Position numbers and translations under genes: made by a program. Of a stretch of DNA of 64,000 bases, positions 36,701 through 50,344 are shown piece after piece. Below the pieces are notes generated by a model. That model worked only from the letters and a program-made list of their open reading frames with translations. It did not search any database and was not told where the DNA came from. The first letter of the stretch is position 1; the number at the start of each line of letters is the position of its first letter. Source of the DNA: Sphagnum magellanicum (lineage: Eukaryota; Streptophyta; Sphagnopsida; Sphagnales; Sphagnaceae); contig CM038918.1 of assembly GCA_021904315.1 (NCBI GenBank), forward strand, positions 14,833,349 to 14,897,348, written 5' to 3'.

Positions 36701-39700
36701 AGGTTATAGGCACTCATGTGAAGGCAAGCTTTTCAAAATCTGAAGTTGTATACATCTGCATAGTCCTTTCAGCAGTGCTTTTTAGTTTAAAGTCTGTTCC
36801 TCTTCTTCCTTTCCCTTGGGTGGTTTGAAAGATTGATAACAACCCTGTAAGCCTAGTTTTGTGATTGCTTCTGATTCTAATCTCTTCCAATTTCTTGGAT
36901 ATAGCAGTTCCTGAATTCAAAAGGCTTTTAGACATCAGCTTTTTGACAAGCATTTTCCAGCAAAGCTTGCAGTTATTAACATGAGTTGTATCCCCATTGT
37001 GGATTTGATTAGTCAAAATGCCAGATTTGGAGTTGTTAAAATAGTCAGTTCTGTTGGTCTGAAGGCTTTGTAGCTCAAAAGAGAACATTGTGTAGCTCAA
37101 GTGTGATGCTATTTGTGTTCTTGAGAGAAAGGACTTCAAAAAAAGAAAGGTCCTGTTAAAATGAATTGGACTTTAGCTTAGCAAAGAATGCTTTCATTTT
37201 AAAAAATTTTTCATTTGAAATCTTTGAAATGATTATTGCAAGGCATCCTAATTTCAATGGGGAGCTTTGAAAGCTCTTTTAGAACTTCCTTTGGAGGACT
37301 TGGGATACTATTATTGGTCTCATGTGAGTTATGGAATGAGCAGATTGCTGGGCCATTGCTAGATGCTGCTCAAATCAAGTCAATGGTGGAAGAGTTTAAA
37401 CAAGTTATCACAGCTAGCAGTACCCGGAAGAAAGAGCGTGCTGAGCGGACTCAAACAGAGGATTTTGATGCAGAGGAAGGGGAGCTCCTTGAAGAGGAGA
37501 ATGAGCAGGAAGAGGAAGTATTTGACCAGGTGAACTGTCCTGCCTTGATCAGGGTGAAATTATGCACATGGATGTAGACCTTTGGATGTGAAAGGTCACA
37601 AGCAGCAGTTCTTAGTCTGTAGTTTGAAAGGCTCCAAAGAATTTTCTTTGTGGAAGCAGAGTGATGCTCAAATGAAGAGAAACTTACACTTCGATCTGAG
37701 GCTGGTATGGGTTTTCTGTCAAGGATGTGGTGTGCTTAAAGCCTATGTTCAGGATACAGGAGGCCCCAGTAACTTCTGTCTGTGTAGCCTTCTCTCTACA
37801 ATTGTGGCTTTGATGCTTCCTTGTAGAGGGGCAAGTTGGAATGAGTTGAAGCTTACCCTCACAAGGTTGTTGCTGCTTGAGTGGGTACTATTGGCTTTTG
37901 TATTAGGTCTACATCTTGAGTGCTAGTCGGTATCAGTACTGAATCTTACTGTTGCATCCACTTCGTGACAGAAATTCAAGCTGCAGATTTTTATATAATT
38001 AGTTTACCCTAACTTTATAGCAAATTATGTACTTATCTACACCCACTCCAGAGCTGATGAATTTTGTGGGGAGTAATGGCAGCTGGTCACTGCCATTCAT
38101 GATGAAGGCGATGGTCCAATGCCTTTGTGAGTCACACTCTCAAGGTTATCACCACACTTAATATCTTGTTATTTTTTGGGTTTGGCTGGAGGTGAGACTA
38201 CATCAGTTTTTGTGGATTTATCTCTGCAATTGCATCAATATTTCTCTCATGAATTGCTTGGTGCTTTTGGGGTTGGTTTCAAAAGGTTGGTGAGTGTCTT
38301 GGAAGTTTGCTGAAGACGTTCAAGGTTGCATTTTTGCCCTATTTTGAAGAGCTGATCCCATACATCACTCCTATGCTGGTAGTCCCACATCCTTCCTCAT
38401 GAGGTTTTCTTCTTTTTTGACATTTGAACAAGTGTTTCTGCTGTCCAAATGCATGCTGGAGTCACTTCTGACTTCTTTGTGTATGAATAGATGTTCCTTC
38501 AAATCCTTACCAAAAGGATTAGTGACATGGGAGGCAGGCAAGCATAGTGCCGCAGTTAAAAGATTGAAATAGGCTAAGAGATGTGAAGTGTTCAATGAGA
38601 TTTGGATTGTTATTAGTCAGATTCTGAGATGTTCAGGTATCCAGGCAATCCACAGATGTCAGATGGCAACTATTGCACAGGTGTCACATCGTATTAGTGA
38701 ACCACTAATGCTAGAGTTCACACTTACAGCTTCACAGTCATAAGTGGAACAGGAATAGGAGTTCCTTGGGTAAGAGTGGGTTATTGAAGGCTTGGGTACT
38801 GGTGGTGTCCAGGGAAAGGAGCGGACACCTGAGGAGAGAAGAGTAGCAATTTGTATCTTTGACGATGTTGCAGAGCAATGCCGAGATGCATCAATCAAGT
38901 ACAGAAACAACTACCTAGCAATTTTGAACTCAAAACATCTACATTTATCATCCTGTTTCAGTATTTGTGATCCACAGTATTCTGAGAGATGGATAAAGCA
39001 ACATGATGAGCAATAGATCTCTCTTGGAATAATTGCCTTGGTTGTTGGAACTATCTTTATCTTTCTACGTCGGTGGGTGTATCTTGTTGGGGCAGATACT
39101 ATGATATGTTCTTGCCATACTTATTGGAAGCTTGCAGTGACCCAAGCCCAGATGTCCGGCAGGTTTTGGCCTCACTCTTCATGTGATCTTTTGAGAAAGT
39201 TGACCAATAGCAAGTTCAGCAATTTCGCTATAATAGTTGAATTTGTTTGAGTTTGAGAAGAGACAAGTAGACAAAGCTTTAAGAGTGTAGAAGAAATTTG
39301 AAATGAGATGATAAACAGCACATATCGATATTGCTTCAGTCCTCCCTTGCATTACAAACCATGAAATCCCCAATGGTGCAATTGACATTGTAGATTTGTA
39401 TGAGACTTAAAGTTGGTGCTTGATGGTCTTTTGGTAATTGTTTCTTGGTACTGTGATGACTGAATATTCTTGGAATTGTTGAGCTGTGTATTCAAGTGTT
39501 GAGTGTTGAAGTACTTTGGCAGGAGTTGTGCAGCTTTTCTAGTCCTAAGGCAGAAATTCATTAGACAGGTCTAAGAGTTTGGGCATTTATAACTGTGCAG
39601 AACAACACTAGGGAACACAGATATCTAAAGTATTGTCAAATTTTGGTTCTAGGGATGGCTTGGCATCATGTGCATGGTGCCTGGGGTATGACTTCAGGCA

Positions 39701-41672
39701 TCATGCTGATCAATGCCATCTTAAGTGTTGAAGTTGTGTGAGTTTTGTCAAATGTTGATTTCCCTCATGGTTCAATAGACAACTAATTTGCGTCTTTGGG
39801 CTCTTATATGTCACTGAACTTCATTTAGCAAGAAATCAGCTTTTAATGTGCTGACTCCTGGAAATTTTATTTTTACAGGCTGCAGTGTATGGCATTGGAG
39901 TTTGTGCTGAATTTGGTGGTGCTAAGTTCAAGCCAATTCTTGGAGGTGAAATTCTGTAAATACATGTTCTTAGCAAATTTGTTAATGCACCTGATTTTGT
40001 GTGTTCATGCCATCCTATGTTCTTGTGAGATCATGTTGTTAATCATCTTTTTGCATTTCAGATGCACTGGCAAGATTGAACGCTGTGGTCACTCAACCTG
40101 CTGCTCTGTCAGCTGAAAACATCATGGCAACAGACAACGCAGTATCAGCTCTCGGGAAGATTTGTGAGCACCAACGTGACAGCATTGATGGTTCTCAGGC
40201 AAGTGTTTCTTCATGGTTGTAAGTATTTGTACTTTTGGTAGGGATGAGCTTCTGCATTCTAAGAAACATAAGAACTATTTTCCCCAGTTCACTTTAGTTT
40301 CTCATCACTACAAACCATATGTTTTTGACTTAATGTTTCAGAAACCTGAGCTTGCATTTATCATGACAACATCTTTGTGTTCTTCAATGGTGTGAAACTT
40401 GGTGACAGAGGTCACATAGTGATGAACCGGAAAATTGACGTGGTGAGCCAATAGTATCATCATAGTCGCTGAACACTGACAGGCTATCTAATGGAAGGCT
40501 AGATGCCTTGGTATTCCTGCATGCAAGACAGTTGCAGCCACTGGTCTTGATCAGTTCTGTAGTGCAAATGAAAACTTAAGAAAACCCTGACATCAACTTC
40601 AGGAATGTGAGTAAGGTAGTTGCTTTTAACTAAGATGTGGGACTATTGGGGTTGTTGATTTATTGTCCCAGAGGATGGGGATGAAGCCAAAAGCTTGGTG
40701 GTTATGGATTGGGTTCCCCAGTAGTTGTGCTATATGTTACCTACTGTAGCCAACCCAGAAACAGTAGAGATTACGTGGTCAACCGTTCATTGAAAAAAAT
40801 GTGGGTACCTAGGGGTGAAACTTTAGAAGATGCCAGGCTTGGCAAGCATATTGTCCCCTGTATTGTGATTAGAAATTGATAACCCTATGAAATGGAGCCA
40901 ATCTCCCTGAAGGGTGTGGAGAACCTCATGCACACTTAGTGGGCAAACTAAGGGTGTCCTTTTTTCACCAGATGATTTCTTGATCCATTTTGATTCTGTG
41001 GAATGCAGGTTGTGCCAGCATGGCTCGGTTGCTTGCCATTGAAGGGTGATCTGGTGGAAGCCAAGATTGTGCATGAGCAGCTTTGCTCTATGGTTGAGAG
41101 GTATGTCCAGAAAGGCCTTTTCTCAGTGCTGGCTGACATAGCCTTGGACTTTCAGATGTTTGTGTTGATGGGCATATTGGCTTTAGTTGCTGTAGGTCTG
41201 AAAGTTGTTAGCCAAGCAAATTGAGTCTTGGTATAACCTATAAAGCACTGTTGTTGCAGGCAGGATGCCCAACTGCTAGGGCCCAACCATCAGTACTTAT
41301 CAAAGATAATCTCTGTCTTTGCTGAGGTAGACTTCCAACTTTGAACTTTGTTGTCCACCTTAACAATCAGAGTTTTTATGTGCTACAATGATTTTTTTCA
41401 GATTGATAATGCTTCCAGAGTTTTTACATGTTCAATAAGATTGGTTGATTCTAGGATTGTGCACAGCATTCTCATTGCAATTGTTTCTGTGCCTGCAGGT
41501 TCTAAGTGCAGGAACAGACCTTGTCACAGAACAAACAGCAGCAAGGATGGTGAGTCTCCTGAGGCGACTGCAACAAACACTACCACCAGAATCACTGGCT
41601 TCAACTTGGTCAACACTACAACCACAACAACAGGCTACTCTCCAGTCAATTTTATCTACACCATCTTCATAA
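30730..41672 (+). CDS. IMB3: Importin-beta family nuclear import receptor (IMB3/IPO5 type)
   Basis: Plant homologue of importin-5/RanBP5/Kap121, a HEAT-repeat carrier that takes cargo through nuclear pores and releases it on RanGTP. Twenty-one exons: 30730-30945, 31283-32314, 32923-33126, 33331-33435, 33544-33609, 34571-34735, 34915-34989, 35223-35377, 35548-35683, 35912-35981, 36209-36336, 36490-36546, 37344-37529, 38286-38378, 38813-38898, 39096-39162, 39879-39945, 40062-40198, 41009-41100, 41260-41326, 41499-41672. Joined length is 3378 nt (1125 aa), close to Arabidopsis IMB3, and all phases agree. An acidic segment SEEEDAGETADYE lies near residue 350 and a second, DFDAEEGELLEEENEQEEE, near 840-862. 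HEAT helices such as VRWAAINAIGQLSTDLGPDL occur throughout. Introns 12 and 18 have GC donors. No stop or frameshift is seen. Confidence 0.95.
37965..38170 (+). repeat. Intronic repeat shared with the neighbouring gene
   Basis: Inside importin intron 13. It aligns with the reverse complement of 44585-44745, which lies in the intron of the OB-fold gene: GACAGAA, CTGCAGATTTT, ACTTATCTACACCCACT, GAGCTGATGAA and TTCATGATGAAGG blocks occur in the same order. A shorter third match is at 34222-34250 in intron 5. Confidence 0.65.
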
Positions 41673-43672
41673 AAGATGATACCCCAAGTCAATCCACTTT
41701 GTCTCACATCACAAGGGCTGTATTTCATGTTGTTGCTTGCATCCTTCTACTCATCAACTACAAAATAGCCTGCAGTTTGTCTGGTTTTTTCATCATGGGA
41801 GGAGTTGATGTTTCTTCAATTTGTGCGGATTCATAGCAAAGAAATTTTAAACTAGGGTAGCTCCATTTTCTTCCTGTAGTAGCAGCTTGTCTGCTTTACA
41901 GAACAATTACTCAGTCCTCACACATTAAATGCTTGAAGTATATTAGATCACTGGCTGGTGAGGGAAGCCCTCTTGGAGGAAAAAAAAGTGGTTGGGTTAA
42001 CTTGAGGAAGACCTAAAATTTCTTCGCATGACAACTTCGAAGTAAGTGGCTTGTTGAAGATGACTGCACTTTTTAGGCAGTCTAATTCTATCAACTGGCA
42101 CAGCTTATTTACAATAAGTGCACTTCAGGTAATGTTGGAGGGATGTTTTATCCTGACATGTTAGGAAGTAGCTGAATCAATGTCATTGTTTCTGTATTTC
42201 CATGTTGAGGATTCCATGATGATGCAAGAGTGGAATCCATCATCTGGATTGCTGTTGGAATTTAATATCCATTACCAGGATGGTATGACGTCTAGATTGT
42301 GTCTTTGTTTCATTGTTGATCAGGGGAAGACAATGCATTGGAAGTTTGATTGTTCATCACATGGGATATCTCTGTAACGCACAGTTAGGAGAAATCTGTT
42401 AACAAATTAATGAAATGCAATGGAACTGAAGTAGGCAATTGCTCAAAGCATTATGGTTGCAAACTGCAGGTTTCTATTTTTCCTTCCTCTCCTTGGTATA
42501 TATCCTTTTTTGTGTGGCACTTTCATTTACGTTTTCATCATCTTCCTATTTATTTTTTCTTTTAAGCTTGTTACTATTTTATTCACTTTTAGGGGCTGAT
42601 CATTACAGATAATATTTACGGGTTTTTCTGAGTTTCAGAGTGATGCACTTGCTTTCAGGCACTGTTCACCAGAGGCCACCTTTTTCTGGGAGCTTGTTAG
42701 CATATCATTATTCAATTCCAGGGGCTAATCACAAAAACTTTCCACTAAATACACAATAATCTAAATTGAGTTATATGAGCTGAAAGGACCATAAAAGTTG
42801 CCCACAGAACATTATACAGTCACCTCAATTTGACACAGTCTAAGGATCTCCCCAGTTGACATCTTGCCACTGTGTCTATATAGAAGTGGAAACTTGTAAG
42901 AGAAGACTTTGTGTTGATATCTTGCAACCATAGATCACCTACTGATGTCATATTTACAATTGCAAGTACTCTCAGTACTATTCATGTTTATACTAAGAAA
43001 ATAGATGACTTGGACATCATGGTGGGAACCAACATAAGACACAGCAGCATGCCAAAGCCTAGGATTTTACACCCACTCATGTCATGGTCTATCATTAAAA
43101 CTGAAATCCTGAAAATGTCTTATGTCAGCATCCTACAAATGAGAATGCTAATCCCATCCTTCCAAATTACTATCTGCCAAATGGCAGATCAATACTGGAG
43201 ATGTGAATATGCTTCATGAAAATTTCTGTTCAATAGCTTCTTTAGGAAGTATAGCACAAAACACCTCAATGCTAGTGGGTCAAACATGTACCACTGTCAG
43301 AAAAGAAGAATTGAATGTGCTTCCCAAAGATCTGCAATCCAGAAGGCAACATGATCTCCTCACTCAGGCCCATCAACCCTCCCAGGTACCTTCACAAAAG
43401 ATATAAAAGTAGGACTGCAGCATGATCATTGACAATTCTACATATTCCAGAGGGCAGAACACTGCCAAGATCCACAGTTGGGATCTCCAATAAGTTGAAC
43501 TGTTTCTTGGCACTGTGCACTATGAAGTGTGAAAGGATGGATGGTCTTGGAGCCTATATTGTTCGAACTGAAAATGACTTGCAACTTGGTTTGTTATCGC
43601 ACTCACCATCACACACTTGATGTGTGCAAAGAGTTGTTCCAAGAGATATGACATCCTCTGCAGAAGCACCAC
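41673..43672. other. Convergent intergenic region (3' flanks)
   Basis: Holds the 3' flanks of the importin gene and of the OB-fold gene, which face each other. Small open frames (42180-42377, 42911-43219, 43203-43406) show no conserved features. No clear poly(A) signal could be chosen. Confidence 0.6.
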
Positions 43673-45822
43673 TCATTCATCAATGACATTCACAAGTTCA
43701 TATTCAACAAGTGACAGATTGTTGTCCTCCTTCACAATGAAGTCAGCAGGTTCAGCAACCTCAACCCTTCCCCATTTATCAACTGCAAGTCGCATTGAGC
43801 CCTTGAACATATCGATCTTTGCATTCCGTATAGTAACTGTGATTCCTTCCTTCATCAAGTCAACTGCATGTTGAAGGCACAAGACATGCCAAACATTAAT
43901 ATCAAATCTCCATGCTTTATATCCACTCTGCATCTACAGAACAGAGCTTAATAGTTAGTTACAGGTGGAAATTGAAAACCTCACAAAGTTTCAAGACAGA
44001 GAATTTACTGACCACTGTACCATTGCAAGCTATTTCACTGTATCATTGCAACAAAAACAGAAGTTGGAAAAACAGAGCTTCAAGATTCAGACGACACTGA
44101 ATGCGGTTTCACCTTCATGTAGAACTCAACAAGACAAGTACACCCCGTGAGCTATTCAAACATGTGTGCCTCATAAGACATAGACCACTACTGTACTACC
44201 AACTGAAGCACCAAGACCATTTACAATCTTACAAACATGCCCAGCAGACAAGTTACCAAGAAGCACACAACAAACCCAACCCCTTGCCCCAACAAAACAG
44301 TCACAAACCTGACTTGGGCACACCTAGGATCCAAAATATTTTGGTGAGTTTGAACCAACACCGAGTACCAGAAAGATCCAAAGCACATCCAAAGATACAC
44401 AAACAACCTTTACTCAAGTCACTGCCCATTTACAAAATGAGACTATCTGTGAATGTATCCAAAGGGAGGATTTCCAAAAGTTCACAGTCAGTATTGAGAA
44501 ACCAAGTTGAACACATCTATAAAATTGAGGAGAAATCTCCACAACAACAATTTGACGGAAACAAGACAATAAGTGCAGTCATAACCATATGAGAGTCAGT
44601 CTCAAGGTGTCAGATCATTACCTTCATCATGAATAGCCATGGCTACAAACTGACTTCATCAGCTCCTGACAGTGGGTGTAGATAAGTATAAAATAATCCA
44701 CCCTAGCCACTAAACAAAATCTGCATCCTGAGTCTTCTGTCGCATTCAGACAACTATGAGAAGACTCAGTCACAATGTTAACTAGAATTCAAGAGACGCA
44801 CCTAATAAAATAGTTAATGATATCCTCATTCAAGCTGCAACAAGATTCTTGTGAGGATAGGCTTCATTTTATTTTAGTTTGTTCCTGTAAAAGCAAGGAT
44901 GTATAGAGAGACCTACATAGAGAGTTGGATGGGGCCACCTGCACCTGAACATATTCTTAAAGCACTTAAATTGCTCTTTTACCTGAGATATGAAATAAGT
45001 TTTAGAGATATCTGAGAAGATAAGAAAAACCTGCAGCATCCCTGAAGTTGGAAGATGATTATTATTGTGCTGGCTGAAGGCTATGGTTAGAAGACAGTTA
45101 TATAACCAAAAATTCCAACTAACAAACTTGGGAGAAACTGTGAACTGACTAGCTTGCGATGTGCAATATTGGCAGCACATAAGAGTAATGTGCTGACATT
45201 GGCGGACAGTCAGTGAAGCATTGCTGAGCTTGTTTGAATAAAGCCTAATGGCACGAGGGTTTCCTCTGGGTGGGGATGACAAACCACAAAGGGTCCAAAA
45301 ACAACATTCTCTATCAAGCTCAGTTTCTTCCATTCCAGCCCCCAAGAACGTCCATGCTGGAAACTCTCAAGATTACCAAAAGACCTCGAGAAACTGATCT
45401 TGAATAATGTAAAAAATTAAAAAATATAAAGAGTATCTAGGGTTTGACGGCGCCGCCTCTACCGCTATTGAAGAAGTGAATGTGGCTTTCGTCAACTGAT
45501 GAAAAGCAGCGGGGCAACCAATCCACAAGAACGAACAAAAGAAGAAAACAAAGAAAAACAGAAAGCGGGGATTCAACGGGGTAAAGAATTCGCTCTCACC
45601 TTGCTCATTTCTGGCTGTGAAGACAATAACTCCTGTATCATCTCCAACGATGCATTCGGCAATACGCACATGACGCACCTGATTACCATCAGGACGCGCC
45701 TTCTGCAGCACCAGCTTGGCGCTCACCACTTTCACAGTCAAAGTATGACCCGAAGTTCCAGGTCGAAGTTGATCCACCTTGGTAAATACCGGCTTCCGCA
45801 GAAGTGCAGTCGTTGCTGCCAT
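43673..45822 (-). CDS. Single OB-fold nucleic-acid-binding protein, SOSS-B-like (At4g28440 type)
   Basis: Two exons, 45822-45600 and 43863-43673, joined at a G|TT Val codon. The intron is 1736 bp with GT-AG ends. The product is 137 aa. It begins MAATTALLRKPVFTKVDQL and continues with TLTVKVVSAK, RIAECIVGDDTG and VFTARNEQ (exon 1). Exon 2 supplies IRNAKIDMFKGSMRLAVDKWG and a C-terminal NNLSLVEYELVNV. This is the complete small OB-fold family found in all plants, related to the single-strand-DNA-binding SOSS-B/hSSB proteins. Its precise role in plants is poorly defined. The upstream in-frame Met codons would add a low-complexity Arg-rich leader, so ATG at 45822 is preferred on family length. 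Between its exons lies the inverted copy of the repeat found in the importin introns. Confidence 0.93.
44585..44745 (-). repeat. Intronic repeat, inverted copy
   Basis: Reverse complement of the repeat at 37965-38170, within the OB-fold gene intron. On the minus strand it has CTGATGA, ATGATGA and a later CTGA, with a TGTCAG/CTGACA pairing around them. See findings. Confidence 0.6.
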
Positions 45823-45831
45823 ATCCTCTCT

Positions 45832-45858
45832 CAGACAGACAGACAGACAGACAGACAG
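45832..45858. repeat. (CAGA)n microsatellite in 5' leader
   Basis: Six to seven CAGA units, about 10-36 bp upstream of the OB-fold start codon, therefore probably in its 5' UTR (as CTGT units in the mRNA). Confidence 0.9.
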
Positions 45859-46223
45859 GAGTAGTCTCGTTTTCCGTCGTATCTTTCGCCCTCTTTCTTC
45901 TTCCTGCCCCACGAAACGATCGACCGATGCAGTGAAAAACCCTGGTCGAAACAAAAGCTTCAGCTTCTCGAAAACTCTCTACTAAAACAAAGTGTAAGTG
46001 GATCAGTCCACAGAAACCTCGTTTTACGAAGCAGCTTCAAGTTCTCAGCAACAACTAGATACGAGCAAGAAGAAAAGAGCGAAGGCATGAAGAGCGAGGC
46101 AGTCGTCGTCCTCGTCCCAAGTGCGCATACCTCACTCGTTTCCCGACGTACACATTCAGTTCCGTTTATCGTCCCTCCCAACCCGATTTTCCCGTCAAGG
46201 GTTTTAGGATTTGTCCCTAAATT

Positions 46224-46232
46224 TTAGGGTTT
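46224..46232 (-). promoter_or_regulatory. Telo-box upstream of OB-fold gene
   Basis: AAACCCTAA on the minus strand, about 400 bp upstream of the ATG, within a GC-richer block that ends near 46500. Confidence 0.45.
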
Positions 46233-49200
46233 CTGGGCACATAGGTCCCTAACAAACCTAGGTTTAAGGGACTTAAACTCCGTTCCTTGGCCGGAGGGAC
46301 ACGACCTAAAGGCAACCCCCTAGGTTGTTAGGGACCTAGGTCCCTAGAGGTGGACCCTACACCTTCGTTTAGAAACTTCTTCGTGTAGGGTAAAGCCCTA
46401 GGATCGGAGCATTCTCGAAATAAGGGGCCTAAGCAATAAGCCAAGTCCAGCCCCGCATTTTGGGAATGTCCCTTGCCTATGATGGGTTTTACCTAGCCAT
46501 GCATGGGCTTTATTGGAAACACATTTTAAATATCATTTTTTTTAAAAACTATAAATGTGGGGATATTTTAAATGTTATAAATGTCTTGGTCTTAAACCAA
46601 ATCAAATGTCTTTGAATCAAAAAATTTAACATTTCCCAATTAATCTCTAAGAAACTTCGGTCTAGAAAATGAAGATACTAATCTTGTGCGGTTTTTTTGA
46701 ATTTTTACAAAACCGTCAATTTTAGTTCTTAAAATATTCTAGAATTAAATCATTGTCAATTCCAATTCCTTGAATTTTTTTATAAAGAAACAAACTTATA
46801 ATCGAAAATTTTGAACAAAAAATTATAATCAAATAACTATTGATTTTGGTTGTTTCCAAAACCCCCAAAAAATAAACAATTTTCATGGAGAAACCAACAA
46901 ATGACTTATGATTTATAACCCATCCTTTGAATTTTTTCATATATTTGGAAAATTACAATTATATATCAATATTGGTTATTTGAATATTTTGAGAATCAAC
47001 AAATAAATGAGTATATACCTAAGTTGATAACTAATGGGTATCTATTCCTCATTTTATTAATTGCCTCAAATAAGAAGCTACCGATGTAATTGTCATTTCA
47101 ACCTATTCAAAAATAGATGAGGTTCAACAACATAAGTTTGTTTATTCCTTAAATGTGGGAAGGATTTTACACTTGTTTACTCTTTAAAAGTGGGAGAGAT
47201 CTTATGCATATAAAAAAGCGTAATTTCTTTTTTTATTTTAAAATTTTTTTAATGTATTTTCCTTATGAAATAGGAATAGACATAAAATCCCCCCACTATT
47301 AAAAAAAAGGTGAAATATCCTTCTTCTTTTTTTTAAAAAAAAAGCATTGATATAAGGTGCCCTTTAAATACATTAAGAAATAACTCTAAATGTTTTATGA
47401 TAATAAATCAATAACTAGTACTTAAACTTAACAAATTGATGGCTTGTGTACTCGAAGAAAAGAAGTAATGTTATATATATATATATATATATATGACTTG
47501 GTCAATAAATTTGTAATTCAAAGGAACTACAAATTAGTTTTAAATGAATTGGAAGGTAACAACAAGTCTACCAAAAGAGGCCCATATCACTTAATTGCAT
47601 AAAAAGTTGCTAAAACTTGTAATGTTATGTTCATTCTTTCATAAGGAATATATATATAGCTTCAATAGTTGCAACAAAATGGTATGAATGTGAAACTTTG
47701 GATGAAGTTAACATAAGGGTGTGAAAATAGGTTCAACTTTTGTAAATCCATGCAAAATAGGCTACTATGTGTCAAAAGATGTTGGAAAAATTAATTCTTT
47801 TTGTTTGGCCAACTAGAGCAATTGCTTAGCCATCTATTGATTGGTTGATTGTGATGATTGGCCCACATGTGACATTTGTATGTTCTCTCCATGTTTATTG
47901 TTCCATATTTATTGGTTATTGATGGGGGAGTGATAAACACTACCATAGGTTAAGGTTAGGTTCAACACATTAAATAAGAACAATAAACTACTTTCAAAAC
48001 ATTTTTTTTTCAAAAACATAATTATTAATTTTTTTCATTTTTGAAAAATTCAAATTTTCAATGAAGTTCATTTAGGGTACAAATGTAAATACCTAGTTCA
48101 TCATATGGATGTATGTACTTATACACCTTGAGCTTCATACAATCTATTAACACCAAAATCAATCTAAGACCACCAAGTATCATGATGAAAGATCTAATAG
48201 GTTCCCTGACATTGCCATGAGTGCATTTTGTTATCAAAACCCTAAGTTAACATCCATAGTGGGGGAGCAGTGATGAAAATGATAGAGGCCTATTTGAATT
48301 CAGGGAAAAATACACGGCAATAATGCGAATGTCGAAAATGTGTAGTGTGCTATGGATGGGAAATGGATGGGTTTCGCATGGGGGCACATGGAGCTTATAA
48401 TGCACGTGGCACTGAAACATAGCTCCCAAAACTCTCAAAACTTTACATGTTTCAATGGGTGGTATGATTCGGGTCTTGGGCTTCTTAGCATCAAAATGCG
48501 TGTCGAATCACCTCTTGAAACTTGACATGTTTCGATGGGCGGTAGGTTTTGAGCTTCAAAGTTTTGGGGGACATGTTTTGGGGTGCGACACTTCTAGGCA
48601 GTCAAAACCAACATTGGTTTGCTTGGGGGTTCACATTACCTATGTGTCAAAATTCATGTTGAGCCACTTTGAAAGGAGTGACACATTTATGACTTAAGAC
48701 ACATTTACAAAATAAATGTCAGGGGTGAATAGGAATTGACATGGTCATTACACACAATAAGGCACTCAAATGGGCACATTATCAGAATTTAACATTACCT
48801 TTAGTTGTCGCCTTCGGTGGATGCCTTAGTCTAGTAATACCCCCTTACACAAACTATACCTAACACAAAAGTTAAAAAATGATCCATTGATTTTGTTGTC
48901 CCATTCAATGATATGTTAATGGCAATTTTTGCCAAATTTTAACTTGAAAAATAGGATTTTGACCTATACAAAAGATTTTTATGGATAAAATGGCACAAAT
49001 TTTCCAAATTATTAAAGAAAAATATTTCAATTACCATTTTTAATGATAAGTTCCAATAGGTAGCCAAGAATATAGAAAGAACCTTTTTTTTTAAAAAAAA
49101 TTGTATTTATTATGTAGCCAAGTTTGGCTAAATTTCTTGTTGCATAATTACCATTTTGGCTACATCACAAAATCCTCAAAAATAAACCCATTACTTGCAA

Positions 49201-50344
49201 TCAAAATTAGCAAAAAAAAATTTTAAAGTTTGATGAATTTGATCATGTATTTTTGCATTAATCCTTAGTGATGAAAATGTATGTATTGAGATTGTGTTTT
49301 AGGTGGGTCCTTTGGTCTCATTGAAATTCATTTATTCATACCTTCCTACTATGATTGTGTTGTCGGACTAGTGTAACCCAACACCCACCAATGCACTAGT
49401 TGAAGAAAATTCATTTTGGGTTTTCATCTAGATGAAACCTAATTCAACCCCCACTAGGATCTATATGCATTTAGAAAAAAATCAGATTTTTTCTTTTCTA
49501 AACCTTTTTTCCCCTTTTTCTTTTTTTTCACCTTTTTTTTGTCCCTCCTACTACCTACCCCTTTCTATTTACATATCTCATTCTTCTTCTTCCTCCTTGT
49601 TTTTTTCTTTTTCCATTTTTTTTTTCCCTCCATGTTTTCTTCGTCTTCCCTACTTTTTCCCTTCTTTTATTTGTCTATGATTTGTTTTTCTATTTCTCCT
49701 TCTCTTTTCCTCCTCTCCTTTTGTTTCTTATTGCATGGAAGACAATGATGAATCTAAACTCTTCCTTATTGTCTTTTTTTTATAGGAGTTTTTCAAAAAA
49801 ATATTGATGATTTTCTTTTGCCATTGCAACTACATTGCCTCGCCCCACCTTCTAGTTGCAACTTCACACTTTTGAGGCACTCAACCCATCACTATGCCTT
49901 TGACAATGACAAGCTGCTTGTAAGAACTTAGTGTTCTTGCCTTTTTGTTTTTGAAAAAGAAGAGGAAAAACAAAAGAAACAAAAATCAAAGAAGAAAATT
50001 ATTGAACTTTTCTTTTGTCTTGTGTTTATGGTTGCTACAAAATTTGTGAATGATGGATAATATTTCATCTTGTGAAAGTTTAAACATTTATGAAAGTGAT
50101 AATGCTAAGGATGAGTTGCAACAAGGCATTGTGTTCATATGTTTTGTGTTTTGGATTTTTCGATTATTGTTGTGGTTTCATTGTGGTTCATTTTTGGGCT
50201 TCAACTTTCAAATGGAGAGTTAACATTTTCATGTATTCTTAGTATTTGTTCCAAGATATAATATGCGATTAATTTTTGTAGAATTCTACATTCACTTGAG
50301 AATATGCAAATATTATGGAGAAACTAGACTATGAAATGTGGCCA

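Noticed and set aside
44101-44592. 163-codon plus-strand frame
   Set aside because: Antisense within the single intron of the OB-fold gene. Low-complexity composition (Gln, His, Pro, Lys) and no conservation.
49432-49748. Phe/Ser-rich open frames
   Set aside because: Produced by a long pyrimidine tract; low complexity only.
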